The translations under genes were made by a program, and so were the position numbers. The notes beneath the pieces were generated by a model. The model worked only from the letters and a program-made list of their open reading frames with translations. It did no database searches and was not told the origin of the DNA. Shown here in pieces: positions 49,590 to 59,540 of a stretch of DNA of 64,000 nucleotides. Each line of letters opens with the position of its first letter. The first letter of the stretch is position 1. Location of the stretch: contig JAYVUK010000017.1 of the NCBI GenBank assembly GCA_043787975.1, positions 1 through 64,000 on the forward strand, written 5' to 3'. This stretch comes from JAPLDA01 sp043787975. GTDB taxonomy: Bacteria > Bacteroidota > Bacteroidia > AKYH767-A > 2013-40CM-41-45.

Positions 49590-50326
49590 GTCAGTAAAAG
49601 CTGGGTGAGCATGTAATCGAAAACAAGAATAAGAATGCTGCTGTACACCACGGCTTTCGTACTCGAACGCCCAACTTCAAGCGCTCCGCCACTGGTGTAA
49701 TAACCATAGTAAGAAGAAACTGTCGTGATGATGTACGCAAACGTGACCGTTTTTATCAAGGCAAAAGTCACGTTGTATGGAACAAAAGAATCCTGGATTC
49801 CCTGGATGTAAACTTCAGAACTGATGACTCCGGCACCGACACCTGCAATCCATCCGCCGGCAACACCGAGAAACATGCTGATGATGACAACAAACGGAAA
49901 GATGACCATGGCTGCAATTATTTTCGGAAGCACGAGGTACGCAGATGAATTGATGCCCATGATTTCCAGTGCATCAATTTGTTCCGTCACACGCATGGTT
50001 CCGATTTCAGATGCAATGCTGGATCCGATTTTTCCTGCCAGCACCAACGACATCATCGTAGGAGAAAATTCAAGAATGATGGAATCGCGGGCTACAATAC
50101 CAACGGCCGTCAACGGCACCAACGGGCTAACCAAATTGTAAACTGTTTGAATAGTAATTACAGCTCCCATAAAAACAGAGGTGAGCGCAACAATTCCTAA
50201 CGAACCGTATCCAAACGAATCCAGTTCACGAATAAATTGTTTCCGGTAAATGGAAAATTTTTCAGGTTTTGCCACCAACTGCTTCATGAAAAGCCAATAG
50301 CGCCCGATATTGAAAATGTAGTTCAT
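49586..50326 (-). CDS. ABC transporter permease, MlaE-like
   Basis: A 246-residue inner-membrane permease with about five hydrophobic helices. The MlaE family core is visible in LVLAGKIGSSIASEIGTMRV and QIDALEIMGINSSAYLVLPK. Together with the ATPase it would carry phospholipids between the membranes. The signal to start is MNYIFNIGRYWLFMKQL. Promoter not identified; a palindromic word repeat lies upstream. Confidence 0.92.
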   Translation of the reverse strand: MNYIFNIGRYWLFMKQLVAKPEKFSIYRKQFIRELDSFGYGSLGIVALTSVFMGAVITIQTVYNLVSPLVPLTAVGIVARDSIILEFSPTMMSLVLAGKIGSSIASEIGTMRVTEQIDALEIMGINSSAYLVLPKIIAAMVIFPFVVIISMFLGVAGGWIAGVGAGVISSEVYIQGIQDSFVPYNVTFALIKTVTFAYIITTVSSYYGYYTSGGALEVGRSSTKAVVYSSILILVFDYMLTQLLLT

Positions 50327-50403
50327 AAACTGCGATAAAAATACAAATTAAATGATGGTGTAAACGTGTATGATTTTTTTAGTATTGGCTCAGTTTCACA
50401 AAA

Positions 50404-50498
50404 AATTTCACGCAGAGAACGCAGAGTTTAAGAGAACGCTGAGAAAAGATAAAATTAGTCCCATCTGTGATCTCTGCTTCTCTGCTTTCTGTGCGCAA
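50404..50498. repeat. CGCAGAGAACGCAGAG word repeat with inverted arms
   Basis: Left-arm TTTCACGCAGAGAACGCAGA and right-arm CTCTGCTTCTCTGC words are imperfect inverse repeats. The element lies between the divergent transporter and iron-uptake operons. Confidence 0.65.
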
Positions 50499-50548
50499 AA
50501 CTAAATTGAGTCGCTACAATTTTTTCAATGAAGACAATCAATAAACAT

Positions 50549-50556
50549 TAACTTTG
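50549..50556 (+). promoter_or_regulatory. -7 box of the feo operon
   Basis: TAACTTTG fits TAnnTTTG and is followed by GC; transcription would start near 50563, 11 nt before the lipoprotein ATG. No clear -33 box is visible. Confidence 0.45.
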
Positions 50557-50573
50557 CTCGTTCACTATCAGTC

Positions 50574-50717
50574 ATGTTAAAGAAGACCAACTTCCTGTTT
50601 ATCGTTTTCATCCTCAGCGCTTCGGTTCTTTTCTCCGGATGTTTTCTGACAAAGAAAAAATGTGATTGCCCGAAATTCAGTAAATCACAAACTGTGGCAA
50701 AGGAAACTCATTCCTGA
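50574..50717 (+). CDS. Small CxC lipoprotein at the head of the feo operon
   Basis: A 47-residue lipoprotein: MLKKTNFLFIVFILSASVLFSGC then FLTKKKCDCPKFSKSQTV to a stop at 715-717 of this block (50715-50717). The lipobox is FSGC and the mature peptide is about 25 residues, with a CDC motif that could bind metal. A -7 box stands 18 bp upstream and feoA follows after 59 bp. I know no named family. The similar KKKCDC tail at 277-294 suggests a wider family of such small lipoproteins. Confidence 0.7.
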   Translation: MLKKTNFLFIVFILSASVLFSGCFLTKKKCDCPKFSKSQTVAKETHS

Positions 50718-50776
50718 TTTTTATCACTTCCCAATTTTAAAAATTAAGATACTTTTGAACCCCTTTCAACATACTA

Positions 50777-51013
50777 ATGGCTGTTGCAACTTTGTTATCG
50801 GAACTAAAACGCGGACAGGAAGCTGTGATCGATTCATTTACAGATTATGATCTTTCTCTTAAACTTCTTGAGATGGGATGTATTCCCGGGGAAAAAATCC
50901 GTGTCACTCGCATTGCTCCTCTTGGTGATCCGATTGCAATCTGGGTTTCAGGTTACCAGTTGAGTATGAGAAAGTCCGAGGCAGCAACGGTTAGGGTAAG
51001 GGTCATTGGTTAA
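50777..51013 (+). CDS. feoA: Ferrous iron transport protein FeoA
   Basis: A 78-residue SH3-like protein that supports FeoB. Visible features are LLEMGCIPGEKIRVTRIAPL and AIWVSGYQLSMRKSEAATVRVR, the standard FeoA fold. The stop is inside a simple word repeat that fills the gap to feoB. Expected cytoplasmic location. Confidence 0.93.
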   Translation: MAVATLLSELKRGQEAVIDSFTDYDLSLKLLEMGCIPGEKIRVTRIAPLGDPIAIWVSGYQLSMRKSEAATVRVRVIG

Positions 51014-51080
51014 TTGGTTCAATAGTAAAATTAGTTCATTAGTGTAATTGGCACAATCGGCGTAATCATTCTTAATCGGT
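51010..51080 (+). repeat. ATTGGTTAATTGGTTC word repeat between feoA and feoB
   Basis: Words like ATTGGTTAATTGGTTCAATA and TTAGTTCATTAGTGTAATTG fill the gap. They carry the feoA stop at one end and the feoB GTG start (51079) at the other. Confidence 0.6.
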
Positions 51081-53208
51081 GCAATCTCAAAAGATCAGAA
51101 TAGCTTTAGTTGGAAATCCGAACAGCGGAAAGTCAACCGTATTCAATGCACTCACGGGCTTAAACCAAAAGGTTGCGAACTTTCCGGGAGTTACCGTTGA
51201 TAAACGCATTGGTTTGGCTACGCTTGCTTCAGAAAATGGATCCACTGTAGCTGTTGAGTTTATTGATCTTCCCGGTATTTATTCATTGTATCCGAAATCC
51301 ATTGACGAGCAAATTCCTTTTCATATTCTTTGTGATCCCGCAAACGAATTACATCCTGATCTAACCATCGTCATTGCCGACGGAACCAACCTCAAGCGAA
51401 ATCTTTTTCTCTGTTCACAATTGGTTGATCTTAAAATTCCCGTCATCCTTGCCATCAACATGATGGACATTGTGAAGATTAAAGGAGTGGAAATCAACTT
51501 TGCTTTGCTCTCCGAAAAACTTGGTGTTGCGGTGATTCCGTTGAATGCCCGAAAAGGAGAAGGAATCGCTGAACTGAAAAAAGCAATCGTTCAACCGGTT
51601 TCCAAACAACACCGTGATTTTTCAAACTTCAAAACGTATGAATCTGAAGTGGTGAGTAAAATCCGCCAGATCGTACATGTAAACAGCGATTACAACGCAT
51701 TTCTTGTTGCGAATAATCTTGATATGATTTCCACTTTCGATCTTTCGCAAGAGAAGAAAGAAAAAATAAAACAGATAGACGAAGAAGCAGGCGTAGATAC
51801 AAAGCAGATGCAATCCAAAGAAACACTGGAGCGCTACAAAGTGATTTCTGCCCTGATGAAAGAATGTGTGACGGAACCGGGCATCGAAAAAAAATCCTAC
51901 ACCTATAAGATCGACAACATCCTCACGCACCGTTTCTGGGGCTATCTGATTTTCCTGTTTGTTTTATTCCTCGTGTTCCAGGCCATCTTCGCCTGGTCGG
52001 CATACCCGATGCACGCTGTGGATTCAGCTTTTCAGTGGATCAGTGAAAAAATAAGCAATGCGTTGCCTGCCGGCATTCTCAACGATTTAATTGTAAACGG
52101 AATTCTTGCAGGACTGAATGGCGTCGTGATTTTCATTCCGCAGATTGCCCTCTTGTTTTTCTTCATCGCCATTCTTGAAGACACGGGTTACATGGCACGT
52201 GTAAGTTTTATCATGGATAAACTCATGCGAAAATTCGGATTGAACGGACGGTCTGTTATTCCCTTGATGAGCGGAGTTGCCTGTGCTGTTCCCGCAATCA
52301 TGTCAGCGCGTACCATTCAGAATCCAAAGGAAAGACTGATTACAATTTTTGTTACTCCGTTGATGAGTTGTTCGGCACGGCTTCCTGTTTTCACCTTGCT
52401 CATTGCGCTGGTTGTTCCTAACCGTTACATCTACGGAATCAACGAGCAGGGGCTTGTGCTCATGCTGCTTTACCTCATCGGTTTTCTTGCCGCCATCGGT
52501 TCCGCATTTATACTTAAGACCATCATCAAAGCAAAAGAGCGAAGCTATTTTATTATGGAATTGCCGTTGTATCGTGTACCAAGGTGGAATACGATTGGTT
52601 TGCACATCATCGAGAAAGTAAAAATATTTTTATTCGATGCCGGAAAAGTGATCATCGCCATTTCGATCATTCTCTGGATGCTTGCATCGTTTGCTCCCGG
52701 AAATCGTTTTCAGGAAATCGAAAAAAAATATACGAGTAGTGAATATACTTCTGTTTATGCACCACAGGAAGTCGACAAAAAAATAAAATCTGAAAAGCTG
52801 GAGTCTTCGTATGCAGGCATCATGGGAAAAGTGATTGAACCTGCTATCAAACCACTTGGCTTCGACTGGAAAATAGGTATTGCATTGATCACTTCGTTTG
52901 CTGCACGCGAAGTTTTTGTCGGAACCATGAGTACCATTTACAGTGTGGGTGATGCTGAAGCATCGAAGCTGACAGTGAAAGATAAAATGATGGCGGAAAT
53001 AAATCCTGATACAGGAAAACCGCGCTACACGTTTGCCGTTGGATTTTCACTGATGCTTTTTTATGCTTTTGCCATGCAATGCATGAGTACCGTTGCCGTG
53101 GTGTACCGCGAAACCAAAAAATTAAAATGGGCGCTCATCCAGATCTTTTACATGAGCGGACTGGCGTGGCTGGCAAGCTTGATTGCGTACCAGTTGTTAA
53201 AATCGTGA
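51079..53208 (+). CDS. feoB: Ferrous iron transporter FeoB
   Basis: A 709-residue inner-membrane protein with an N-terminal G domain (G1 VGNPNSGKSTVFNALTG, G3 DLPGIYSLYP, G4 INMMD) and two Gate regions with about eight to ten helices (SVIPLMSGVACAVPAIMSA, FAAREVFVGTMSTIYSV). It imports Fe(II), probably in low-oxygen niches. It starts at GTG 51079. The C-terminal tail has no cysteine-rich FeoC-like part. Confidence 0.96.
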   Translation: MQSQKIRIALVGNPNSGKSTVFNALTGLNQKVANFPGVTVDKRIGLATLASENGSTVAVEFIDLPGIYSLYPKSIDEQIPFHILCDPANELHPDLTIVIADGTNLKRNLFLCSQLVDLKIPVILAINMMDIVKIKGVEINFALLSEKLGVAVIPLNARKGEGIAELKKAIVQPVSKQHRDFSNFKTYESEVVSKIRQIVHVNSDYNAFLVANNLDMISTFDLSQEKKEKIKQIDEEAGVDTKQMQSKETLERYKVISALMKECVTEPGIEKKSYTYKIDNILTHRFWGYLIFLFVLFLVFQAIFAWSAYPMHAVDSAFQWISEKISNALPAGILNDLIVNGILAGLNGVVIFIPQIALLFFFIAILEDTGYMARVSFIMDKLMRKFGLNGRSVIPLMSGVACAVPAIMSARTIQNPKERLITIFVTPLMSCSARLPVFTLLIALVVPNRYIYGINEQGLVLMLLYLIGFLAAIGSAFILKTIIKAKERSYFIMELPLYRVPRWNTIGLHIIEKVKIFLFDAGKVIIAISIILWMLASFAPGNRFQEIEKKYTSSEYTSVYAPQEVDKKIKSEKLESSYAGIMGKVIEPAIKPLGFDWKIGIALITSFAAREVFVGTMSTIYSVGDAEASKLTVKDKMMAEINPDTGKPRYTFAVGFSLMLFYAFAMQCMSTVAVVYRETKKLKWALIQIFYMSGLAWLASLIAYQLLKS

Positions 53209-53227
53209 TCAATGCAAGCTCCACGAA

Positions 53228-56200
53228 TCACAACTTCAATAATTTTTTTGTAAAATTTATTGTGCTTGAGTTCAGATGAATTATGTAAACTCCGGATGCT
53301 GAATCAAAATGTATGAATTCCTTTTTACCCTGGTTGGCTTCAATGAAAATATCATTATGTTTAATAAGCTGTCCCATGGAATCAAATATGTCCATTTTTA
53401 AAATGTCATTTGCCGGCGGATTTAGAATTACAATACTAAAATTACCATCATTTGGATTAGGGTAAATATTAATACCTGTATCATTGGAGCATGATTCAAT
53501 TTTGATGGAATCGCTTGCAAAACAACCGGAGGATGAGATTACCAAAACCCCATAGGTACCAGGCTGGTAAATTGTAAGCGAGGGGGATAAAGAGCTATCC
53601 GACCAGAAATAAGATACAAATTCATTTCCAGGGCTCAATGTCAGTGAAGTTTCAAAACAAATTGTTGTATCATTTCCTAAATTAATATCGACACTGGCAT
53701 CGTAGGAAACAAGAATAGAGTCTTTGTCGGAAAAATTACAAGTGCCAACTTTTGTTATTTGCACCCAATATGTCCCGGTAGTCCATGCAGTATACGTTTG
53801 ATTCGTAGAACCGTCCTGCCATTGATATGAGGAAAATCCTAGCCCTGCATTTAATTGAATAATTGCGCCTTCACAAATTGAAGTATCATTTCCAAGGTTT
53901 ACATCTGCTCTATTATTATTCATGTCTACTATAATGCTATCATAGATTGGACAATAAGTTCCCTGAGAAACCTGCACCGAATAGGTTCCGATTGAATTAA
54001 CAGTATAGGTCTGATTTATTGATCCATCCTGCCACAAATAACTTGAATACCCACTGCCTGCATTTAAAATAAGAGACGCTCCACTGCAAATAGTAGTATC
54101 AGCGCCTAAATCCAAATTAACTGAATGAACATGTATATATAATGTATCGTAATGGTATCCACACGGTGTGTTTTTCCTGATTACAAGTGTATCTGTTCCG
54201 GCTACTGAAAAGTTGAGCGAGATGATACTATCATTGAAAGTATTCACGCTTATATTATTGCTATGAAACCAGGCATAGGAGCTGGCTGACCAGAAATCCG
54301 GGGTAATAGAATATATAACATTGGAAGCATTTACACAAATTGAATCAGGTCCGTGGATATTTAAATCATCATGAAAAAAAGAAGTGGAAACAAAGTTTGG
54401 TAAACCTTCCTGACAATAGCCGGAATTTAGAACAACACCATTGGCAATAACGTTACAGTTAGTTCCCAATGCATTTGGATTATTAATTACTCCTACTGAA
54501 TTACTAAACGAAGAAACAATGTTTGAGAAATATATTTTTCCATCAATTCCCAATTGCATCGCATCGTACACTCCCTGAATAGTACCAACAACGGCTACAG
54601 AATTTGCAATCGCTATAGCGTTGCCGGCAGCAAGGTTATACTGCAATATTATTTGATTGGCTGTATTATCATACTCACTTACATACAACTTTTTATTGTC
54701 CGGGGAAAATTCCACTCCATAATACCAATCGTTAACAAAGGATGAAGTGATCGCGTTAGATAATAGCCCTGTCGAATTATCAAAATTGAAAATTTGAAGC
54801 GGATCGTAGGACGAAACAATAGCCAGCCATTTACCATCGTTCGAAAATTTGATGCATCCTACAGCTTGGTAACCATTTCCTGATTGTATAGTACCGATGG
54901 CGCTGACTACCGGCGAAGTGCTAATGCCGGAATTTGTAACCAGGTATGCAAGAAAGCGATTTGAATTCCACTCATGCACCATGATCCAGGTATCATGTCC
55001 ATTGCAATGCATCGTTCCAGCTAGTTTCTCCTCAACGGGAGCAGTAATCAAAATATTCTTGGGTGACATAACATCTCCCAACCCGCTTTGCAACGACATG
55101 TCTATCATCGAATACCGAAGACCTTTGAGCATCGAATCTTCTCTATCATCCGTTTGAAACAAAAAATATTTTCCGGGATGTTCCGGAAAAGGAACTGCTA
55201 AAGACGATTCAGTGGATGAATAAGTTTCCGGAAAACCGCCGGAATTTGGCATTACCTGGTGATTTCTATTCCATACTGAATCACCGTAACTATAAAAAAG
55301 TAAATTGCCATTTACATCAGCCATTGTAACACAACCTTCAAAAGCATCCATTGAACTATTTGTTAAAGAAACGGGTGTACCACTATTAAAATTAAGACCT
55401 GCATGACCACCAAAATACCATATTGCATTTTCCTTTCCCTCACATTTTCCAACTTGTATGTAATGAAAAGATGAAGTGTCGTAGCAAACTCCATTGTAGG
55501 CGACTAGATAAATCATAAAGCCTCCTTTATCATAAAATGTATAAACCAGGTTCGTGTCGGTTCCTACGAGTATACCATCCTTGAACCATTGATAAGAATT
55601 ATTTCCGGAAGTAGTGTTGGTAAAAACCAGTGTGGAATTTTTCGGGATACAATTAGATGCAGAGCTCTGAAATGTTGCATGAATAGGACATTCGACAGAT
55701 ATTACAATGGATTGCTGTGATGCACATGCTGTATCTACATTCGTGCATGTAAGGGTGATATCATATAGTCCGGATGAATTAAATGTATAGGACGTATTAA
55801 TGGAAGAAGAAAAGGGTGTACCGTTGATTGTCCAATTAAAAGCAGTTGCTCCTGTAGAAAAGTTCGTAAAGTTGACTAATGTTCCTACGTTCACTGTATC
55901 GTTATCAGAAATAAAAGAGCAATTGATCGGACTTGTACATAAATTGTTGCAACTCACTGATGACAATAAACTGCTTCTCTCACTTAGCAATGCAGCAATC
56001 ATCCTGTCTCTTTGTCCACCCGTAAATAAAATATGACAAGGCAGAAAACCATAATCCATATAATCCCCGATTAAATCATTTTGATCTCCTAATCCACCAA
56101 GAGAGACCAAGCGAAATGGATTATTTAAGGTGTTGTCATCAGCATCCGTTGAACATGTGTTCATCGTAATCGAGCAAGGTCCGCCAGCAACGGAACCATC

Positions 56201-57034
56201 AGGTGGAGTATCACATACATGATCCCCATTAGTGAGACAATTATTATTGGTGCATCCTCCTTCAAACGTATGATATAAACCCATGTAATGTCCTGCTTCA
56301 TGAATATGAACTTTTGAATTATCATGAGAACTACCAAATAAACCTGCCTCATTTACAATCCCGTCTTCTGGATTTCCATGCGAAGAGGGAAAATAAGCAT
56401 ATCCCGCTACCCCGCTGCCCATGGACAACGAAGTAATTGAATTTACAAGCCAGATATTCAGATATTCTGTAGGGTTCCATCGGGAAAGATTTTTTAAAGC
56501 AATGTCATCTGTTTCCATAGTCATGTTTGATAGACTTGAAACATTCCGTGTTATCCCTGTGGTAAAAAAACCATTCGTATCCTGTTTAGCCAGGCAAAAC
56601 TGAATATTCATATTCACGCCATTCGAAATATTGTATGGGCCAGTATTCGAGAAAGCATCATTCAGATCTTGAATTCCCTGAATAATTTGAACGTCTGAAA
56701 TATTTTCCGGTCCATTACTGTGAATAATATGAACGACGACAGGTATTGTATAATTAATAGTTAAATCATTATCAATGCTTAAGCGTTCCTCTTTCGTTCG
56801 CTTTTCACTTGACCGTTGATAAATAAAATTATCCATTGCCTCATGTCGAATGCGAAAAACCGAATCCGAATTCAATTTGTTATGAAGCAAAATATCAGTA
56901 GCACATGGAATAGTTGCATTAAAATGCTGAATGGATATCCCAATTGGATGGGAACTACTTCCAACCTGTCCTTTAGAACTTTCAAAAAGAAAAAAAGAAA
57001 AAAGAAGAATGAATAAGAGAAAAGATTTTGACAT
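53228..57034 (-). CDS. T9SS metalloprotease with M43 domain, PKD-like domains and sorting domain
   Basis: A secreted protein of 1268 residues with a signal peptide (cleavage after SSKGQ). A pappalysin-type M43 protease domain has zinc ligands H245, H249 and H255 in HEAGHYMGLYH and a Met-turn region IGDYMDYGFLP. After it come PKD-like strands (VNVGTLVNFTNFSTGATAFN), a beta-propeller-like block, then three Ig-like repeats opening LGADTTICSGASLILNAG, LGNDTSICEGAIIQLNAG and LGNDTTICFETSLTLSPG. It ends with a type A sorting domain (GINIYPNPNDGNFSIV to FTKKLLKL). Probable cell-surface or released protease. Confidence 0.88.
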   Translation of the reverse strand: MSKSFLLFILLFSFFLFESSKGQVGSSSHPIGISIQHFNATIPCATDILLHNKLNSDSVFRIRHEAMDNFIYQRSSEKRTKEERLSIDNDLTINYTIPVVVHIIHSNGPENISDVQIIQGIQDLNDAFSNTGPYNISNGVNMNIQFCLAKQDTNGFFTTGITRNVSSLSNMTMETDDIALKNLSRWNPTEYLNIWLVNSITSLSMGSGVAGYAYFPSSHGNPEDGIVNEAGLFGSSHDNSKVHIHEAGHYMGLYHTFEGGCTNNNCLTNGDHVCDTPPDGSVAGGPCSITMNTCSTDADDNTLNNPFRLVSLGGLGDQNDLIGDYMDYGFLPCHILFTGGQRDRMIAALLSERSSLLSSVSCNNLCTSPINCSFISDNDTVNVGTLVNFTNFSTGATAFNWTINGTPFSSSINTSYTFNSSGLYDITLTCTNVDTACASQQSIVISVECPIHATFQSSASNCIPKNSTLVFTNTTSGNNSYQWFKDGILVGTDTNLVYTFYDKGGFMIYLVAYNGVCYDTSSFHYIQVGKCEGKENAIWYFGGHAGLNFNSGTPVSLTNSSMDAFEGCVTMADVNGNLLFYSYGDSVWNRNHQVMPNSGGFPETYSSTESSLAVPFPEHPGKYFLFQTDDREDSMLKGLRYSMIDMSLQSGLGDVMSPKNILITAPVEEKLAGTMHCNGHDTWIMVHEWNSNRFLAYLVTNSGISTSPVVSAIGTIQSGNGYQAVGCIKFSNDGKWLAIVSSYDPLQIFNFDNSTGLLSNAITSSFVNDWYYGVEFSPDNKKLYVSEYDNTANQIILQYNLAAGNAIAIANSVAVVGTIQGVYDAMQLGIDGKIYFSNIVSSFSNSVGVINNPNALGTNCNVIANGVVLNSGYCQEGLPNFVSTSFFHDDLNIHGPDSICVNASNVIYSITPDFWSASSYAWFHSNNISVNTFNDSIISLNFSVAGTDTLVIRKNTPCGYHYDTLYIHVHSVNLDLGADTTICSGASLILNAGSGYSSYLWQDGSINQTYTVNSIGTYSVQVSQGTYCPIYDSIIVDMNNNRADVNLGNDTSICEGAIIQLNAGLGFSSYQWQDGSTNQTYTAWTTGTYWVQITKVGTCNFSDKDSILVSYDASVDINLGNDTTICFETSLTLSPGNEFVSYFWSDSSLSPSLTIYQPGTYGVLVISSSGCFASDSIKIESCSNDTGINIYPNPNDGNFSIVILNPPANDILKMDIFDSMGQLIKHNDIFIEANQGKKEFIHFDSASGVYIIHLNSSTINFTKKLLKL

Positions 57035-57259
57035 TTACCGGAATGGTTAAAAATAGAAAATCTTATATTATCCGCAAGATAGCAGAAGATTATGAAAAAC
57101 AAAATAGAATTAGGTAAAATATAGCATCTCCCTCCTCAAAAAAATTTAGATTTCAATTGGGAAGTTGAAAGTTGCTCTGGTTTATTGTACGATTGGGTTA
57201 TGAAGGCACCGACTTCATATCCCAATTTTTTTTCTCTTACTTTGCCTGCATAGATTTAT

Positions 57260-59482
57260 ATGCAAAAACCAGTTCGATATTATTTTCTGCTTTTTCTTTT
57301 AATGCTCTGCTGCGGCATTTCTTCCGCGCAAAAGGTTTCTTTTAAACGAGACACCATTGGCGGAATACGTTTGAATACAGATGAAGTGAATGCATCGGAT
57401 TCTGCTGACCTGGCCGAAGTAGATTCACTGCTAAATGATGACAACCTGCTTCACTTTATCAATCCGTGGAAAATAAAAACAGGTGATGATTCCCTATACG
57501 CTTCGGAAAATTACAATGACAAGGACTGGCAGGAATTACCTGCTGATTCAGTAAGAAAGCACAGGAAGGAGATGGGAAAAATTACCTGGTACCGGATGCA
57601 TTTTGAAATTGATTCCTCATTGATGGATCTTCCGCTCGCCTTTTTTCTGAGACAATTCGGTTCTGCTGTAGACGTTTATTTAGACGGAAAACTCTTAAAG
57701 AGTTTTGGTAAGGTTGGGAAAGACAAGGAACATGAAGTGGCTGAGTTCAGCGCCAACCCGATGCCTTATGCTTTTTCTTTTTCAAATAAGATAGATCATG
57801 TGCTTGCTTTACGCTATTCTGATTTTCACCGTGACAAAGCGAAAAGCAACGGCATCAGTTTAGGAAGTAATTTTCAGATTGAAGTAAAAAATCTGAACAA
57901 AGAAATTATCAAAGCAGCGAATCCCACCAGGTATTTTCCCTTTATTTTTTTCGGAGCCGTCTTTGTTACTCTCGGCTTTCTTCACTTCATCATGTTTATG
58001 TTTTTAAGAGAAAAGAAAAGCAATCTTTCTTACAGCATTTATTGTTTCATCTTTTCCATGATCACTTTTTATGTTTATTATATTCTCACCTCAACGGATT
58101 TTGATTCCATTTCACAATTGGCGAAGATGGCGATGTATCTTGTTTCACTCATTGTTGTACCGTTGGTTTCGATGTTGCACAGGATATTTTATGACAGGCG
58201 TTTGAAAATATTCTGGGTGATCGTGGCACTGTTCGCTTTGTCATTGCTTTTATTTGTCATGTATAATTTTAAAGCCGCTGCAGTGGTGATGTTCCTGTTA
58301 TTCAGTGTTTCCACGATAGAAATTCTTCGCGTCATTATCCGGGCCATTATTAAAAAGAAAGACGGTGCCTGGATATTTGCATTGGTTATTTTACTCGCAC
58401 CCATTACAGGCCTTGTATCTTCTTACCTGCCTGATGAATTTACTTTCGGTGGTATTAAGATCAGGAACAATACAGGGCTGATTGTATTAAGCAGCTTCAT
58501 TCTCGGCTTGCCGTTTTCCATGACGCTTTATTTAGCACGCGACTTCGCACGCATGAGTAAAACACTGAAAAAACAACTGAAAGAAATCACCGGCTTGTCG
58601 GAACAAACCATCCGCCAGGAAAAAGAGAAGAAACAGATTTTGGAAAATCAGAATATCGAACTGGAAAAGAAAGTGACAGCGCGAACCATGGAAGTGATCG
58701 CGCAGAAAAATATCATTGAAGTAAAGAACAAAGAGATCACAGACAACTTAACGTACGCAAAACGGATTCAGTCAGCGATCTTACCGGATATCAAATTAAT
58801 TTACAAAGCACTTGAGCAGTCGTTTATCCTGTACCTTCCGAAAGATATTGTAAGTGGCGACTTTTACGGCTTCGCTCAAAAGAATAACAAAGTACTCATT
58901 GCTGCTGCCGACTGCACCGGACATGGGGTAACGGGTGCTTTCATGAGCATGATCGGAAGTTCGCTGCTCAACCAGATTATCAACGAACGAAATTTAACAC
59001 AACCCGCCCTTATACTGGATGCACTAAACGAAGGAATTGTTCATTCACTGAAACAAAAGGAAACCGATTCGCATGACGGCATGGATATTTCCATCTGTAC
59101 ATTCGATTTGCAAAACAACAGTGTGCAGTTTGCCGGAGCCAACCGACCGTTGTGGCTCGTAAGAGATAATGTACTGATGGTGTATGAACCAGACAAATTT
59201 CCGATCGGCGGAATGCAAGTTGTAACCGATGAAAAATTCAATGCGACTGAAATTCAGTTATCGAAAAATGATACGCTGTATCTGTTTACCGATGGTTTTG
59301 CAGATCAGTTTGGCGGAGAGAACGGTAAAAAACTGATGAGCAAAAAATTTAAAGAAATGTTGCTTTCCATTCAGCATCTACCAATGAGCGAGCAGGGAAT
59401 TTATCTTCACAACCATTTTAAAACATGGATGGGTTCAAATGAACAAGTGGACGATGTGTTGGTGATGGGAATCAGAGTTTAG
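57260..59482 (+). CDS. 7TM receptor with SpoIIE-type phosphatase
   Basis: A 740-residue signalling protein: signal peptide, a periplasmic beta-sandwich-like sensor (about 70-210, YRMHFEIDSSLMDLPLAF), seven transmembrane helices (about 230-430), a coiled coil (about 435-510, QTIRQEKEKKQILENQNI) and a PP2C-like SpoIIE domain with metal Asp in KDIVSGDFYGFA and IAAADCTGHGVTGAFMSM, then DGMDISICTFD and YLFTDGFADQFGGENGKK. It would dephosphorylate an anti-sigma antagonist in response to an outside signal. No partner switch genes are beside it. Confidence 0.9.
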   Translation: MQKPVRYYFLLFLLMLCCGISSAQKVSFKRDTIGGIRLNTDEVNASDSADLAEVDSLLNDDNLLHFINPWKIKTGDDSLYASENYNDKDWQELPADSVRKHRKEMGKITWYRMHFEIDSSLMDLPLAFFLRQFGSAVDVYLDGKLLKSFGKVGKDKEHEVAEFSANPMPYAFSFSNKIDHVLALRYSDFHRDKAKSNGISLGSNFQIEVKNLNKEIIKAANPTRYFPFIFFGAVFVTLGFLHFIMFMFLREKKSNLSYSIYCFIFSMITFYVYYILTSTDFDSISQLAKMAMYLVSLIVVPLVSMLHRIFYDRRLKIFWVIVALFALSLLLFVMYNFKAAAVVMFLLFSVSTIEILRVIIRAIIKKKDGAWIFALVILLAPITGLVSSYLPDEFTFGGIKIRNNTGLIVLSSFILGLPFSMTLYLARDFARMSKTLKKQLKEITGLSEQTIRQEKEKKQILENQNIELEKKVTARTMEVIAQKNIIEVKNKEITDNLTYAKRIQSAILPDIKLIYKALEQSFILYLPKDIVSGDFYGFAQKNNKVLIAAADCTGHGVTGAFMSMIGSSLLNQIINERNLTQPALILDALNEGIVHSLKQKETDSHDGMDISICTFDLQNNSVQFAGANRPLWLVRDNVLMVYEPDKFPIGGMQVVTDEKFNATEIQLSKNDTLYLFTDGFADQFGGENGKKLMSKKFKEMLLSIQHLPMSEQGIYLHNHFKTWMGSNEQVDDVLVMGIRV

Positions 59483-59540
59483 CTACGAAATACGAATTGA
59501 TACGAATGTACGAATAGTCAAGAATTCAAAAACAGAAATA

